NCBI GenBank assembly: GCA_049964655.1
Contig: JBMFXC010000003.1
Span: 1-64,000 of the forward strand
Source: JAJZJT01 sp049964655
GTDB taxonomy: Bacteria > Actinomycetota > Acidimicrobiia > Acidimicrobiales > RAAP-2
Reading direction: 5' to 3'
Length of the DNA: 64,000 nt
This document shows positions 33,033 through 44,976 of this stretch, piece after piece (the first letter of the stretch is position 1; each line of letters opens with the position of its first letter). The position numbers and the translations under genes are program-made. Under the pieces are notes generated by a model. The model saw only the letters and a program-made list of their open reading frames with translations. It was not told the DNA's origin and made no database searches.

Positions 33033-33593
33033 ATGGCCGTCTCGACGAACGACCTGCGGAACGGGATGACGATCGACCTGCCCGAAGGGCTCTTCGCGGT
33101 CGTCGAGTTCCAGCACGTCAAGCCGGGTAAGGGCGGTGCCTTCGTCCGCACCAAGTTGAAGAACGTGCGCTCGGGCGCGGTGATCGAGCGGACGTTCCGC
33201 GCCGACGAGAAGCTCGAGCAGGCGATCGTCGACAAGCGGGAGATGCAGTTCCTCTACCGGGACGGGTCCGAGTACGTCTTCATGGATACGGTGTCCTACG
33301 AGCAGCTGCAGGTGCCCACCTCGGCACTGGGTGACGCCGCGAACTACCTGAAGGAGGGCGACGACGCCGTCCTTCAGTTCTTCGGCACGGAGATCGTCGG
33401 CGTCGACCTGCCGGCTGCCGTCGAGCTCACCGTCGCCGAGACGGAGCCGGGCGTGCAGGGCGACCGGGTGTCCGGGGCGCGCAAGCCCGCCACCCTCGAG
33501 ACGGGCCTGGTCGTCCAGGTGCCGCTGTTCGTCAACCCCGGGGAGAAGATCAAGGTGGACACCCGCTCCGGGGAGTACCTGACCCGGGCGTGA
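33033..33593 (+). CDS. efp: Elongation factor P
   Basis: Relieves ribosome stalling at polyproline. The 186-aa, three-domain protein has the exposed loop K-P-G-K-G-G-A-F with the conserved Lys, typical of actinobacterial EF-P, and the C-terminal signature region ending G-E-Y-L. The ATG at 33033 follows GAGAAGG. No epmA or epmB modification genes are nearby, and this loop type may work unmodified (inference from other actinobacteria). It overlaps nusB by four bases. Confidence 0.96.
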   Translation: MAVSTNDLRNGMTIDLPEGLFAVVEFQHVKPGKGGAFVRTKLKNVRSGAVIERTFRADEKLEQAIVDKREMQFLYRDGSEYVFMDTVSYEQLQVPTSALGDAANYLKEGDDAVLQFFGTEIVGVDLPAAVELTVAETEPGVQGDRVSGARKPATLETGLVVQVPLFVNPGEKIKVDTRSGEYLTRA

Positions 33594-34012
33594 GCACCGC
33601 TCCGGTGGACGCCAGCCGGAGACGGTCGCGCGAGCGGGCGCTCGCCCTGCTCTACGAGGCAGACGTGAAAGGCGAGCCCGTCTCGACGGTCGTCGCCTCC
33701 CTCGCCGTCCCGCCCGACGAGTACGCGGCCACCCTGCTCCGTGCCGTGCAGGCCCACGGCGAGGAGATCGACCGTCTTCTCGGGGAGGTGTCGGAGGGCT
33801 GGGAGGTTGCCCGCATGGCCGTCGTCGACCGGAACGTCCTGCGCCTGGCGGCCGCCGAACTGGTTGCCGTCCCGTCCACGCCGACGGCGGTGGTGCTGAG
33901 CGAGGCGGTCGAACTGGCGACGGGCTACTCGACCGACGAGTCCGGCCGGTTCGTCAACGGCGTCCTGGCCACCGTGGCCAGCAGAGTTCGTCCCGACCCC
34001 GCGGCGCGCTAA
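33590..34012 (+). CDS. nusB: Transcription antitermination protein NusB
   Basis: An all-helical RNA-binding factor for rRNA antitermination. The 140-aa protein has R-E-R-A-L-A-L-L-Y-E-A-D, then V-D-R-N-V-L-R-L-A-A-A-E-L and A-V-E-L-A-T-G-Y-S-T-D-E-S-G-R-F-V-N-G-V-L, the family C-terminal motif. The GTG start overlaps the efp stop. Its stop TAA forms part of a TAAGCT box that may start the pyr transcript. Confidence 0.94.
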   Translation: MSTAPVDASRRRSRERALALLYEADVKGEPVSTVVASLAVPPDEYAATLLRAVQAHGEEIDRLLGEVSEGWEVARMAVVDRNVLRLAAAELVAVPSTPTAVVLSEAVELATGYSTDESGRFVNGVLATVASRVRPDPAAR

Positions 34013-34015
34013 GCT
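34010..34015 (+). promoter_or_regulatory. Candidate -10 box of the pyr operon
   Basis: TAAGCT overlaps the nusB stop. A transcript starting near 34022 would carry a 48-nt leader containing the PyrR loop. Confidence 0.45.
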
Positions 34016-34025
34016 CCGCCGACGA

Positions 34026-34064
34026 CCGTGAAGCGGGTCCTGTGAGGCCCGTACGGAGTGGAGG
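34026..34064 (+). promoter_or_regulatory. PyrR-binding RNA stem-loop in the pyrR leader
   Basis: GGGTCCTGTGAGGCCC (34035-34050) matches the PyrR recognition core GUCC-N-G-N-GAGGC, closed by GGG/CCC. An outer stem CCGT (34026-34029) with ACGG (34053-34056) reaches the ribosome-binding area (GGAG 34055, GGAGG 34060-34064). PyrR with UMP bound here would block translation of pyrR, as proposed in mycobacteria; the effect here is inferred. Confidence 0.75.
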
Positions 34065-34069
34065 ACGAC

Positions 34070-34672
34070 GTGGCCGAACGAGAGCGGAATCACGCCCGAC
34101 CGCGGGGCGCGGTCTTCGTGCCCCGTTCGCAGGTCCTCTCTGCCGACGATCTCACCCGGGCCATCACCCGGATGGCCCACGAGGTGGTCGAGCGCAATCG
34201 CGGCGTCGACGACGTGGTCGTCGTCGGCCTCCAGACGGGTGGGGTCCGCATCGCCCGCCGCTTGGCCGCCTCGCTCGACGGTCTCGCCGCGGTCCGGACC
34301 ATCGGCCCCGGCTCGCCGGGTCCCGCCCCGGTGCCCGTGGGCACCCTCGACGTCGCCTTCTACCGGGACGACATCGGCCTGCGGCCGGTGCTCCCCGAAG
34401 CGGTCACCGACATCCCAGTCGACCTGACCGGCAGGACGGTCATCTTGGTCGACGACGTGCTGTTCACCGGTCGGACCATTCGCGCCGCCCTGAACGCGCT
34501 GGGTGAGTACGGCCGGGCGCAGGCGATCCAGCTGGCCGTGATGGTCGACCGCGGCCATCGCGAACTGCCGATCCGACCCGACTACGTCGGCAAGAACCTC
34601 CCGACGCGGCGGGACGAGCTGGTCGACGTGACCGAGGAGGGCGTGACGCTGGGCGACCTGGTCGGTCGATGA
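34070..34672 (+). CDS. pyrR: PyrR bifunctional regulator / uracil phosphoribosyltransferase
   Basis: UMP-sensing RNA-binding repressor of pyrimidine genes with weak UPRT activity. The 200-aa protein has the type I PRTase fold, with G-L-Q-T-G-G-V-R-I-A-R-R-L and the PRPP loop T-V-I-L-V-D-D-V-L-F-T-G-R-T (residues 123-136). The C-terminal G-K-N-L-P-T-R region is typical of PyrR. The GTG at 34070 has GGAGG 5 nt upstream; the in-frame GTG at 34058 is less likely. It is the first gene of the pyr operon and overlaps pyrB (ATGA). Confidence 0.94.
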   Translation: MAERERNHARPRGAVFVPRSQVLSADDLTRAITRMAHEVVERNRGVDDVVVVGLQTGGVRIARRLAASLDGLAAVRTIGPGSPGPAPVPVGTLDVAFYRDDIGLRPVLPEAVTDIPVDLTGRTVILVDDVLFTGRTIRAALNALGEYGRAQAIQLAVMVDRGHRELPIRPDYVGKNLPTRRDELVDVTEEGVTLGDLVGR

Positions 34673-35691
34673 CCAGCGGCGTCCTCGATACCGCCGGGCT
34701 GGCTGCCCGGCACCTCTTGACGGTCGACGACCTGGGTGCCGAGGGGATCGAGCGCGTGCTGCGCGTCGCCGGTTCGTTCGCCGAGGTGGGCCGGCGAGCC
34801 AATCCCAAGGTGCCGGCCCTCCGAGGGCGGACCGTGGCCACGCTCTTCTTGGAGGACTCGACGCGGACCCGGCTCTCCTTCGAGACGGCGGCCAGACGGC
34901 TGTCGGCAGACGTGGTGAGCTTTTCGGCCAGCTCCTCGTCGCTCAACAAGGGTGAGTCGCTCCGGGACACCGTCGCCACCATCGAGGCCATGGGCGTCGA
35001 TGCCTTGGTGGTGCGCCACCGGGCCTCGGGGACCGCCCACCGGGTCGCCGCCTGGGCTCCCGGGGTAGCTGTCGTCAACGCCGGCGACGGTTGGCACCAG
35101 CACCCGACCCAGGCCCTGGCCGACCTGTACACCGTGGCCGACGCCCTGCACCGACCCGGCGAGGATCCCTTGGCATGCTTCGCCGGGCTTTCCGTGGCCG
35201 TGGTGGGAGACGTTCGCCACAGCAGGGTGGCTCGATCGCTGGTGGCGGCCTACGCCGCGGTCGGCGCCCGGGTGACCCTGGTGGCGCCTCCGACCCTGCT
35301 CCCTCCCTCGCTCGAGGGCTGGCCCATCGCTGGCGCCTCCTCCGATCTCGACGAGGTGCTGGAGGGCGCCCGGGTGGTCTCGTTGTTGCGCCTCCAGGCC
35401 GAACGGGGGAGTGGCGCCTACGTTCCGTCGCTGCGCGAGTACACGGCGCGCTGGGGCCTGACGGTGGAGCGGGCCGCCCGACTCGACCCCACGGCGCTGG
35501 TGCTCCATCCCGGTCCGGTCGTGCGCGGCGTCGAGGTCGCCTCCGAGGTGGCCGACCTGCCCTGCGCCCGCATCGGCGCCCAGGTCCGCAACGGCCTGGT
35601 CGTCCGGATGGCGGTCCTCTTCCTCCTCCTCGGACACGACACCGGTTCGGCCGGAGCCGGGGAGCACGTCGCCGGAGGGGCAGATGCCTGA
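34669..35691 (+). CDS. pyrB: Aspartate carbamoyltransferase catalytic subunit
   Basis: Makes carbamoyl-aspartate from carbamoyl phosphate and aspartate. The 340-aa protein has the carbamoyl-phosphate motif S-T-R-T (residues 64-67) in F-L-E-D-S-T-R-T-R-L-S-F, and H-P-T-Q (145-148). The C-terminal R-L-Q-x-E-R segment binds aspartate. No regulatory pyrI is present, as usual in actinobacteria. It overlaps pyrR by 4 and pyrC by 8 bases. Confidence 0.95.
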   Translation: MTSGVLDTAGLAARHLLTVDDLGAEGIERVLRVAGSFAEVGRRANPKVPALRGRTVATLFLEDSTRTRLSFETAARRLSADVVSFSASSSSLNKGESLRDTVATIEAMGVDALVVRHRASGTAHRVAAWAPGVAVVNAGDGWHQHPTQALADLYTVADALHRPGEDPLACFAGLSVAVVGDVRHSRVARSLVAAYAAVGARVTLVAPPTLLPPSLEGWPIAGASSDLDEVLEGARVVSLLRLQAERGSGAYVPSLREYTARWGLTVERAARLDPTALVLHPGPVVRGVEVASEVADLPCARIGAQVRNGLVVRMAVLFLLLGHDTGSAGAGEHVAGGADA

Positions 35692-36973
35692 AGCGGTGGT
35701 GGTCCTGCGAGGAGGCACGGTCCTCGACGCCACGGGCGAGCGCCGTGCCGACGTCGTCGTCGAAGGCCAGCGGATCGTCGCCGTGGAGGAGGACGTCTCC
35801 GTGCCCAGGGGGGCGACCGTGCTCGACGCCGGGGGGTGCGTCGTGGCCCCGGGGCTGGTCGACCTCCACTGCCACCTGCGCCAGCCCGGTGCCGAGGGGT
35901 CCGAGACGATCGAGTCGGGTGCCCGGGCTGCCGCCCTCGGCGGGTACACCGCCGTCGTGGCCATGCCCAACACCGACCCTCCGATCGACGCTGCCTCGGT
36001 GGTGCGCGACGTCCGGTCGCTGGCCAGCGGCGTACCGTGCCACGTGGCGGTGGCCGGTGCCATCACGGTGGGGCGGGCGGGGGAGCGGCTCGCCCCCATG
36101 GCCGAGCTGGCCGAGCTGGGAGTCCGGCTCTTCACCGACGACGGGGCCGGGGTGCAGTCCGCGTCCCTCATGCGCCGCGCCCTGCTCTACGCCAGCGGCC
36201 TCGGTGTGACGCTGGCCCAGCACTGCGAGGAGGCCACGCTCGCCGAGGGGGGCGTGATGCACGAGGGGGCCGTCTCGAGCCGCCTCGGCTTGGCCGGCGT
36301 CCCCGCCCTGGCCGAGGAGCTGATGGTGGTGCGGGACCTCGCGCTGGCGCGTGAGACCGGTGCCCGTCTGCACCTCCTCCACCTCTCGACCGCCGCTGCG
36401 CTGGACGCCGTCGCCCGTGCCAAAGGCGCCGGTCTGCCGGTGACGGCGGAGGTGGCACCGCACCACTTCACGCTCACTGACGCCGCACTGTCCGGCTTCG
36501 ACCCGGTCTTCAAGGTGAGCCCGCCGCTGCGGCCGGAACGGGACGTGGCGGCCGTCCGGGCTGCTTTGGCCGACGGCACCGTCGACGCCATCGCCACCGA
36601 CCATGCGCCACATCCGCCAGAGGCGAAAGACCGACCCATCGACGAGGCGCCACCAGGGATGGTGGGCCTCGAGACGGCACTCGCCCTGGCCATGACCGAG
36701 CTGGAGGTTCCCCTGCACCGCGTCCTTGCCCTTTTGAGCTGGCAGCCGGCGGCCATCGCCGGCCTCGCCCCCGACCACGGCGGTCCGGTTGCTCCCGGTG
36801 CGGCGGCCAACCTGTGCGTCGTCGACCCGGCTCACCCGTGGGTCGTCGACCCGGCCGCGCTGGCGAGCCGCAGCCGGAACACTCCCTATGCCGGCCGGCG
36901 ACTGTCGGCCAGGGTCCGCCACACCGTGCTCGCCGGCGAGCCGGTGGTAGTGGACGGGCAGGCTCAGCGATGA
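35684..36973 (+). CDS. pyrC: Dihydroorotase
   Basis: Cyclises carbamoyl-aspartate to dihydroorotate. The 429-aa amidohydrolase is of the class I type. Zinc His residues lie in D-L-H-C-H-L-R (about 62 and 64), with further motifs M-P-N-T-D-P-P, L-A-Q-H-C-E-E, V-A-P-H-H-F and the late A-T-D-H-A-P-H. Its size and motifs indicate a catalytically complete enzyme rather than the inactive PyrC-like partner of some PyrB proteins. Confidence 0.95.
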   Translation: MPEAVVVLRGGTVLDATGERRADVVVEGQRIVAVEEDVSVPRGATVLDAGGCVVAPGLVDLHCHLRQPGAEGSETIESGARAAALGGYTAVVAMPNTDPPIDAASVVRDVRSLASGVPCHVAVAGAITVGRAGERLAPMAELAELGVRLFTDDGAGVQSASLMRRALLYASGLGVTLAQHCEEATLAEGGVMHEGAVSSRLGLAGVPALAEELMVVRDLALARETGARLHLLHLSTAAALDAVARAKGAGLPVTAEVAPHHFTLTDAALSGFDPVFKVSPPLRPERDVAAVRAALADGTVDAIATDHAPHPPEAKDRPIDEAPPGMVGLETALALAMTELEVPLHRVLALLSWQPAAIAGLAPDHGGPVAPGAAANLCVVDPAHPWVVDPAALASRSRNTPYAGRRLSARVRHTVLAGEPVVVDGQAQR

Positions 36974-38081
36974 GCCGGGGTCGACGGGCGCGCTCGGAGG
37001 CCTGCCTGGTGCTGGCCGACGGGACGCTCTTCGAGGGCGAGGCGATCGGCGCCGAGGTGCCCGGTGGCGTCACCGAGGGGGAGGCCGTGTTCAACACGGT
37101 GCTGTCCGGCTACCAGGAGGTCGTCACCGACCCGTCCTACGCCGGCCAGGTGATCGTCTTCACCTCCACCCACATCGGCAACTACGGCGTGAGCTCCGAG
37201 GACGACGAGTCGCAGCGGCCGGCATGCCGGGGCGTGGTCGTCCGCGACCTCTCCGAGCAACCGAGCAACTGGCGTGCCACCGACGCGCTGGAGCACTTCC
37301 TGATGGTCCACGGCATCCCGGGCATCACGGGTGTGGACACCCGCCGGCTCACCCGGCACCTGCGCGACGCCGGAGCCATGCCGTGCGCCTTCGGGACGGC
37401 CGGGGAGCAGGAAGTGACCGAGGCGGCTCGCCGGGCGGCACCCACCGACGGGCGGGACCTCGTCTCCGAGGTGACGATCGGGGCACCGGTCACCCGCGGA
37501 AGCGGTCCGTGGCGGGTGGTCGCCTACGACTTCGGGATCAAAGAGACGATGGTCCGTCGTCTGGCCGCCTTTGCCACGGTGACGGTCGTCCCGGCCACGA
37601 CGCCGGCCGAGCAGGTGCTCGAGCTCGAGCCTCACGGCGTCTTCCTCTCCAACGGTCCGGGCGACCCTGCCGCCCTCCCCGGTCCGACGGCGGAGGTGGC
37701 GGCGCTGCTCGAGGCGGGCGAGGTGCCCGTCTTCGGGATCTGCCTGGGTCATCAGTTGCTCGCCTCCGCCCTGGGCGGCACCACCTTCAAGCTCCCCTTC
37801 GGGCACCACGGAGGCAACCATCCCGTGAAGAACCTGCGGACGGGGAGGGTCGAGATCACCTCCCAGAACCACAACTACGCGGTGGTGGCCGATTCGGTGC
37901 CCGCGGCCGAGGTCACCCACGTCAACCTGAACGACGGGGTGGTCGAGGGCTTGGCGTGCCGCGACGTCCCCGCCTTCTCGGTGCAGTACCACCCCGAGGC
38001 GGCCCCGGGACCCCACGACGCCCGCTACCTGTTCGACGAGTTCGTCCGGGTCATGGAGCGTTCGGCACGAGGAGCGGCCTG

Positions 38082-38082
<1 letters not shown>
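36970..38082 (+). CDS. carA: Carbamoyl-phosphate synthase small (glutaminase) subunit
   Basis: Supplies ammonia from glutamine to CarB. The 370-aa protein has an N-terminal CPSase domain (G-E-A-V-F-N-T-V-L-S-G-Y-Q-E) and a class I glutamine amidotransferase domain. The catalytic Cys258 is in F-G-I-C-L-G-H-Q, with His and Glu in Q-Y-H-P-E-A. The ATG at 36970 overlaps the pyrC stop (ATGA), and the stop overlaps the carB start by one base (TGATG). Confidence 0.96.
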
Positions 38083-41386
<3,304 letters not shown>

Positions 41387-41390
<4 letters not shown>

Positions 41391-42436
41391 GCGCCGAGCG
41401 GCCGGGGCGGTGGTGTGGTGAGCGGCCCGGCGGGCCGATGAGCCCTCGGTGGGGCTGGTCGAGGCGGGGGCGTGGCGCCGCGCCGGCGGGGGACGTCGAC
41501 CTCACGACGGCGGTCGGCTCGGTCACCCTGCCCAACCCCGTGCTCGCCGCCTCGGGTACGGCCGGGCACGCCGACGAGCTGGGTGCCTACGTGGCTCTCG
41601 ACCGGTTGGGGGCCGTCGTGGTCAAGTCGCTTGCCTCCGAGCCCTGGCCCGGCAACCCCGCGCCGCGGGTCCGCGAGACCCACGGCGGGATGCTCAACAG
41701 CGTCGGACTGCAGGGTCCCGGCATCGAGGCTTGGTTGGTCCACGACCTCGGCCGTCTGCTCTCCAGTGGGGCGCGGGTAGTGGTGAGCGTCTGGGGGCGG
41801 CGCGTGGACGACTTCGAGTCGGTCGCCCGGCGGCTGGCTGACGGACTGACGGCTGCCACCGGGCCGGGAGCGGTCGTGGCCATCGAGGTCAACGTCAGCT
41901 GTCCGAACGTCGAGGACCGGAGGCGGATGTTCGCCCACTCGCCCACGGCGACGGCCGAGGCGGTCGCCGCCGTCGGAGCGGGTTGTCCCATGCTCCCGCG
42001 GTGGGCGAAGCTCAGCCCGAACGTGGCCGACCTGGTCGAGGTAGCAGGAGCCGCCTACGGTGCCGGTGCCGAGGGGGTCACGCTGGTCAACACCCTGCTC
42101 GGACTGGCGGTGGACGTGGAGCACCGGCGGATCGCCCTCGGGTCGGGGCCGGCCGGCGGCGGCCTGTCGGGGCCGGCCGTGCTCCCGGTGGCCGTCCGGT
42201 CGGTCTTCGACGTCCGAGCCGCCTACCCGGATGGAGGCATCGTCGGCGTGGGCGGGGTCACCGAGGTCGCCGACGCACTGCAACTGGTCATGGCCGGTGC
42301 GGACGCGGTCGCCGTCGGCACCGCGACGCTGCGCGACCCCAGGGCGACCGAGCGGCTCGTCGACGGCCTCGCACAGTGGTGCCGGGCCGAGGGGGTCCGG
42401 TCGCTCGACGAGGTGCGAGGTGTCGTCCATGGGTGA
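41387..42436 (+). CDS. pyrD: Dihydroorotate dehydrogenase, class 1 type
   Basis: Oxidises dihydroorotate to orotate with FMN. The protein has 349 aa from the GTG at 41387, which overlaps the carB stop as GTGA; an ATG at 41438 is an alternative. N-V-S-C-P-N has Cys as the catalytic base, as in class 1 enzymes (class 2 membrane enzymes have Ser). A-S-G-T-A-G-H, N-S-V-G-L-Q and G-V-G-G-V-T are FMN/substrate motifs. Class 1B enzymes need a PyrK partner; none is seen here, so the electron acceptor is unclear. It overlaps pyrF by 8 bases. Confidence 0.93.
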
Positions 42437-43307
42437 CGAGCTGCAGGGGGCGTCCTCGGGTGGTGCCGACGGGGCAGGGTTCGCCGCCCGGGTTGCCGCC
42501 GCCGTGGCCGTCACCGGTCCGCTGTGCGTGGGCATCGACCCGTCCCCCTCGCTGGTCCGGCAGTGGGGGCTCGAGGACGACGGAGCAGGGGTGGAGGCCT
42601 TCGGTCGACGCGTCATCGAGGCCCTCGCCGGGGTGGTGGCGGTGGTCAAGCCGCAGGTGGCCTTCTTCGAGCGGCTGGGGTCGGCCGGCTACCGGGCGCT
42701 CGAGAGGGTGCTGGAGGCCGCCCGCCAAGCGGGCCTGTTGGTAGTGGCCGACGCCAAGCGGGGCGACATCGGGTCGACTGCCGAGGCCTACGCCGCGGCA
42801 TGGCTCGACCCGGCGAGCCCGTTGGCCGCCGACGCGGTGACGGCAGTCGCCTACCTGGGCATGGGCGCGCTCGAGCCGCTGTTCGACCGGGCCAGTGAGA
42901 CGGGACGGGGCGTGATCGTGGTGGCTCGCAGCTCGAACCCCGAGGGAGCCGGGGTACAGTCGGCCCGGACGGTGGACGGGACGACCCTCGGGGACTCGGT
43001 GCTGGCTGCGGTAGCGTCGGCCAACGCCAGTGGCCGCCTTCGCCCGGGCACGGTGGGTGCCGTGGTCGGGGCCACGCTCGAGCCCTCGGCCTTCGATCTT
43101 GCGAGGGTGGGCGGCGTCCTGCTGTTGCCAGGGGTCGGCGCCCAGGGGGCGACGGCAGCCTCGGTTGCCCGGCTCATCGCCGGTTGCCCGACGGGGACGG
43201 TCCTGCCGAGCAGCTCACGTGCCGTCCTCGGAGCCGGGCCCGACCTCGGACGACTGCGAGACGCGGCGCGGTCCGCCCAGGACGCCCTGGCTGACGCCAT
43301 GGGCTGA
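42429..43307 (+). CDS. pyrF: Orotidine 5'-phosphate decarboxylase
   Basis: Last step to UMP. The 292-aa protein belongs to the longer bacterial type 2 group found in actinobacteria. The catalytic Asp-Lys-Asp network is in V-A-D-A-K-R-G-D-I-G-S-T (residues about 107-117). The substrate motif V-G-I-D-P-S-P and the R-S-S-N-P-E segment also fit. The ATG at 42429 gives the family N-terminus. It ends the operon; a strong hairpin follows about 100 nt downstream. Confidence 0.95.
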   Translation: MGDELQGASSGGADGAGFAARVAAAVAVTGPLCVGIDPSPSLVRQWGLEDDGAGVEAFGRRVIEALAGVVAVVKPQVAFFERLGSAGYRALERVLEAARQAGLLVVADAKRGDIGSTAEAYAAAWLDPASPLAADAVTAVAYLGMGALEPLFDRASETGRGVIVVARSSNPEGAGVQSARTVDGTTLGDSVLAAVASANASGRLRPGTVGAVVGATLEPSAFDLARVGGVLLLPGVGAQGATAASVARLIAGCPTGTVLPSSSRAVLGAGPDLGRLRDAARSAQDALADAMG

Positions 43308-43404
43308 GCGAGCAGGCTCGGGAGGTGCGGGTGCGCAGGCGGGCTCGGTTGGTGGTGCGCGGCGGCGAGCGGGCTTCGGCACGGACGAGAGCGTGGCCCG
43401 GACG

Positions 43405-43439
43405 CGACCGTCCCCCGGCGGTTGGCCGGGGGACGGTCG
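43405..43439. terminator. Strong bidirectional hairpin after pyrF
   Basis: Perfect 15-bp arms, CGACCGTCCCCCGGC and GCCGGGGGACGGTCG, around a GGTTG loop between the convergent pyrF and lipase genes. There is no T run on either side. Confidence 0.8.
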
Positions 43440-43473
43440 GCGACGGGTCGGATGGGACTCGTTGCGTGCAGCG

Positions 43474-44427
43474 TCAGACGTTGCCGATCAGTGGGCCCAC
43501 CCAGGCGCACGACGGCCGGAACGACGGGTTGTCGGCCCCGAGGGCGTTGGCGACGTCCTGGAGGGCGTTCGAGTCGTACGGGATCGACAGGTGGTCGCTG
43601 TGGTCCTGCGAGCACTGGTTCTGCAGCACGATGTTCTGCACGTTCGGCCCGGACAGGAAGGCGTTGGTGTACGGCGTCACCACCTCGTCGTAACGGGTCT
43701 CGATCACCACGTAGTGGACTCCGGGCCTCGTGCCCCCGCCGGCGTTCAGGGCGTTGAGGAAGGACGAGCCCTGGAGCTGCTGGTCACACGCCTGACAGAA
43801 CGGCGAGACCAGCGAGGTGGCGATGCCGAGGCCGCCGAGCGAGCTCACGAGGTTCTCGATGCCGTCGAGCGTCGTCCCGTAGTTGGACGGGGCGAGGGCC
43901 ACCAGCTCGTGCACGTAGGCGGCACCACCCAGGTCGTTGATGTAGTAGCGGGGCATCATGCCGCCCTGCGACCAGCCCACGATGTCCACCTTCTGGGCGC
44001 CGGTGACCGACCGGACGTAGTTGACGAAGGAGCTGAGCTGGGCGGCCGAGTTGGCGATGTTGCCCATGGCGTTGAACATCGACGGCCAGATGGTCTGGCC
44101 GTAGTTGAAGGCGTAGACGCAGTAGCCCCGCTCGGCCAGGTAGGGCGAGATGGCGCCGAAGCTGTTGTACATGCTGGAGAAGGTGCCTTCCGACAGCACG
44201 ACCGGATAGGGGTGCTGGGCCGAGGGGATGCACCCGTTGTTGGCCCCACGTGGGGAGGCGTACCAATTCCAGACCAACGTCGAGCTCAGGAACGTCGAGG
44301 CCTCGCCGGGCAGTGAGGTCGCTGCCGAGGCGGGCGCCGCCGGTGCCACGACGGCCAACATGGACGTCAGGGCGATGCCGACCGGGACGACCGCGCCGAG
44401 GGCGCGTCTGAACAACCTGCTTCTCAT
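43474..44427 (-). CDS. Secreted triacylglycerol lipase / esterase
   Basis: A 317-aa exported alpha/beta hydrolase of the lipase class 2 (EstA/LipA-like) group. A signal peptide covers residues 1-36 (R-S-R-L-F-R-R, hydrophobic core, A-P-A-S-A). The nucleophile Ser153 is in G-W-S-Q-G-G. Asp247 lies in E-T-R-Y-D-E-V-V, with a catalytic His in D-H-S-D-H. Six Cys in the mature part suggest disulfides. Strong ribosome site GGGGGGAG before the ATG. It is oriented against the flanking pyr and mihF operons and separated by a terminator, so it looks like an insertion in an otherwise conserved gene order. Confidence 0.9.
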   Translation of the reverse strand: MRSRLFRRALGAVVPVGIALTSMLAVVAPAAPASAATSLPGEASTFLSSTLVWNWYASPRGANNGCIPSAQHPYPVVLSEGTFSSMYNSFGAISPYLAERGYCVYAFNYGQTIWPSMFNAMGNIANSAAQLSSFVNYVRSVTGAQKVDIVGWSQGGMMPRYYINDLGGAAYVHELVALAPSNYGTTLDGIENLVSSLGGLGIATSLVSPFCQACDQQLQGSSFLNALNAGGGTRPGVHYVVIETRYDEVVTPYTNAFLSGPNVQNIVLQNQCSQDHSDHLSIPYDSNALQDVANALGADNPSFRPSCAWVGPLIGNV

Positions 44428-44471
44428 CTGGTCTCCCCCCTTAGGAGCACCGCCGCCGACTGTCGGTGACG

Positions 44472-44497
44472 GTGGTTACGTTGTAGTCACAAACCAC
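44472..44497. promoter_or_regulatory. Inverted repeat upstream of the lipase gene
   Basis: GTGGTT and AACCAC arms 14 nt apart in an AT-rich stretch, 45-70 nt before the lipase ATG. It is a candidate operator or promoter area. Confidence 0.35.
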
Positions 44498-44610
44498 GTT
44501 CGGCGTCAAGCATCGCGCCGGGTGTCACGGTCGAGGTGAGCGCCCCGACCCCCCTGAGGCCATCTGGCGACGGGTTGACAGGTGGTCGACCCCGGGCACC
44601 GGCGAGGCGC

Positions 44611-44623
44611 TATCGTCGGGACC
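44611..44623 (+). promoter_or_regulatory. Leaderless -10 box of mihF
   Basis: TATCGT, 7-nt spacer, then the ATG at 44624. Confidence 0.65.
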
Positions 44624-44941
44624 ATGTCGCAGCCTCCTGCACTCACGCCCGAGCAACGTCAGGCCGCCCTGGCGAAGGCGGCTCAGGTCCGCCGGGAGCG
44701 GGCCGAGGTCAAAGAGAAGCTCAAACTGGGCTCGATGACCTTGGCGGAGCTGCTGGACGCCGCCGACGAGAACGAGGTGGTGGGCAAGATGAAGGTGCTC
44801 TCCGTGCTCGAGTCGCTCCCCGGGCTGGGCAAGGTGAAGGCGCGTCGGATGATGGAGACCGTCGGCATCAGCGAGAGCCGACGGCTGCAGGGGCTCGGGA
44901 GCAACCAGCGCGAGGCGCTCCTGCGCGAGACGGCGCGCTGA
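44624..44941 (+). CDS. mihF: Actinobacterial integration host factor (mIHF)
   Basis: A small nucleoid-associated DNA-binding protein unrelated to proteobacterial IHF. The 105-aa protein has an N-terminal helix (L-T-P-E-Q-R-Q-A-A-L-A-K-A-A), then K-L-K-L-G-S-M-T-L-A-E-L-L and the helix-two-turn-helix L-P-G-L-G-K-V-K-A-R-R-M-M-E. The start is the ATG directly after the -10 box. Next to gmk and rpoZ, as in most actinobacteria. Confidence 0.94.
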   Translation: MSQPPALTPEQRQAALAKAAQVRRERAEVKEKLKLGSMTLAELLDAADENEVVGKMKVLSVLESLPGLGKVKARRMMETVGISESRRLQGLGSNQREALLRETAR

Positions 44942-44976
44942 AGGTCCCGCCCTCCCCCGGGGGCGGTGCCGAGCGC

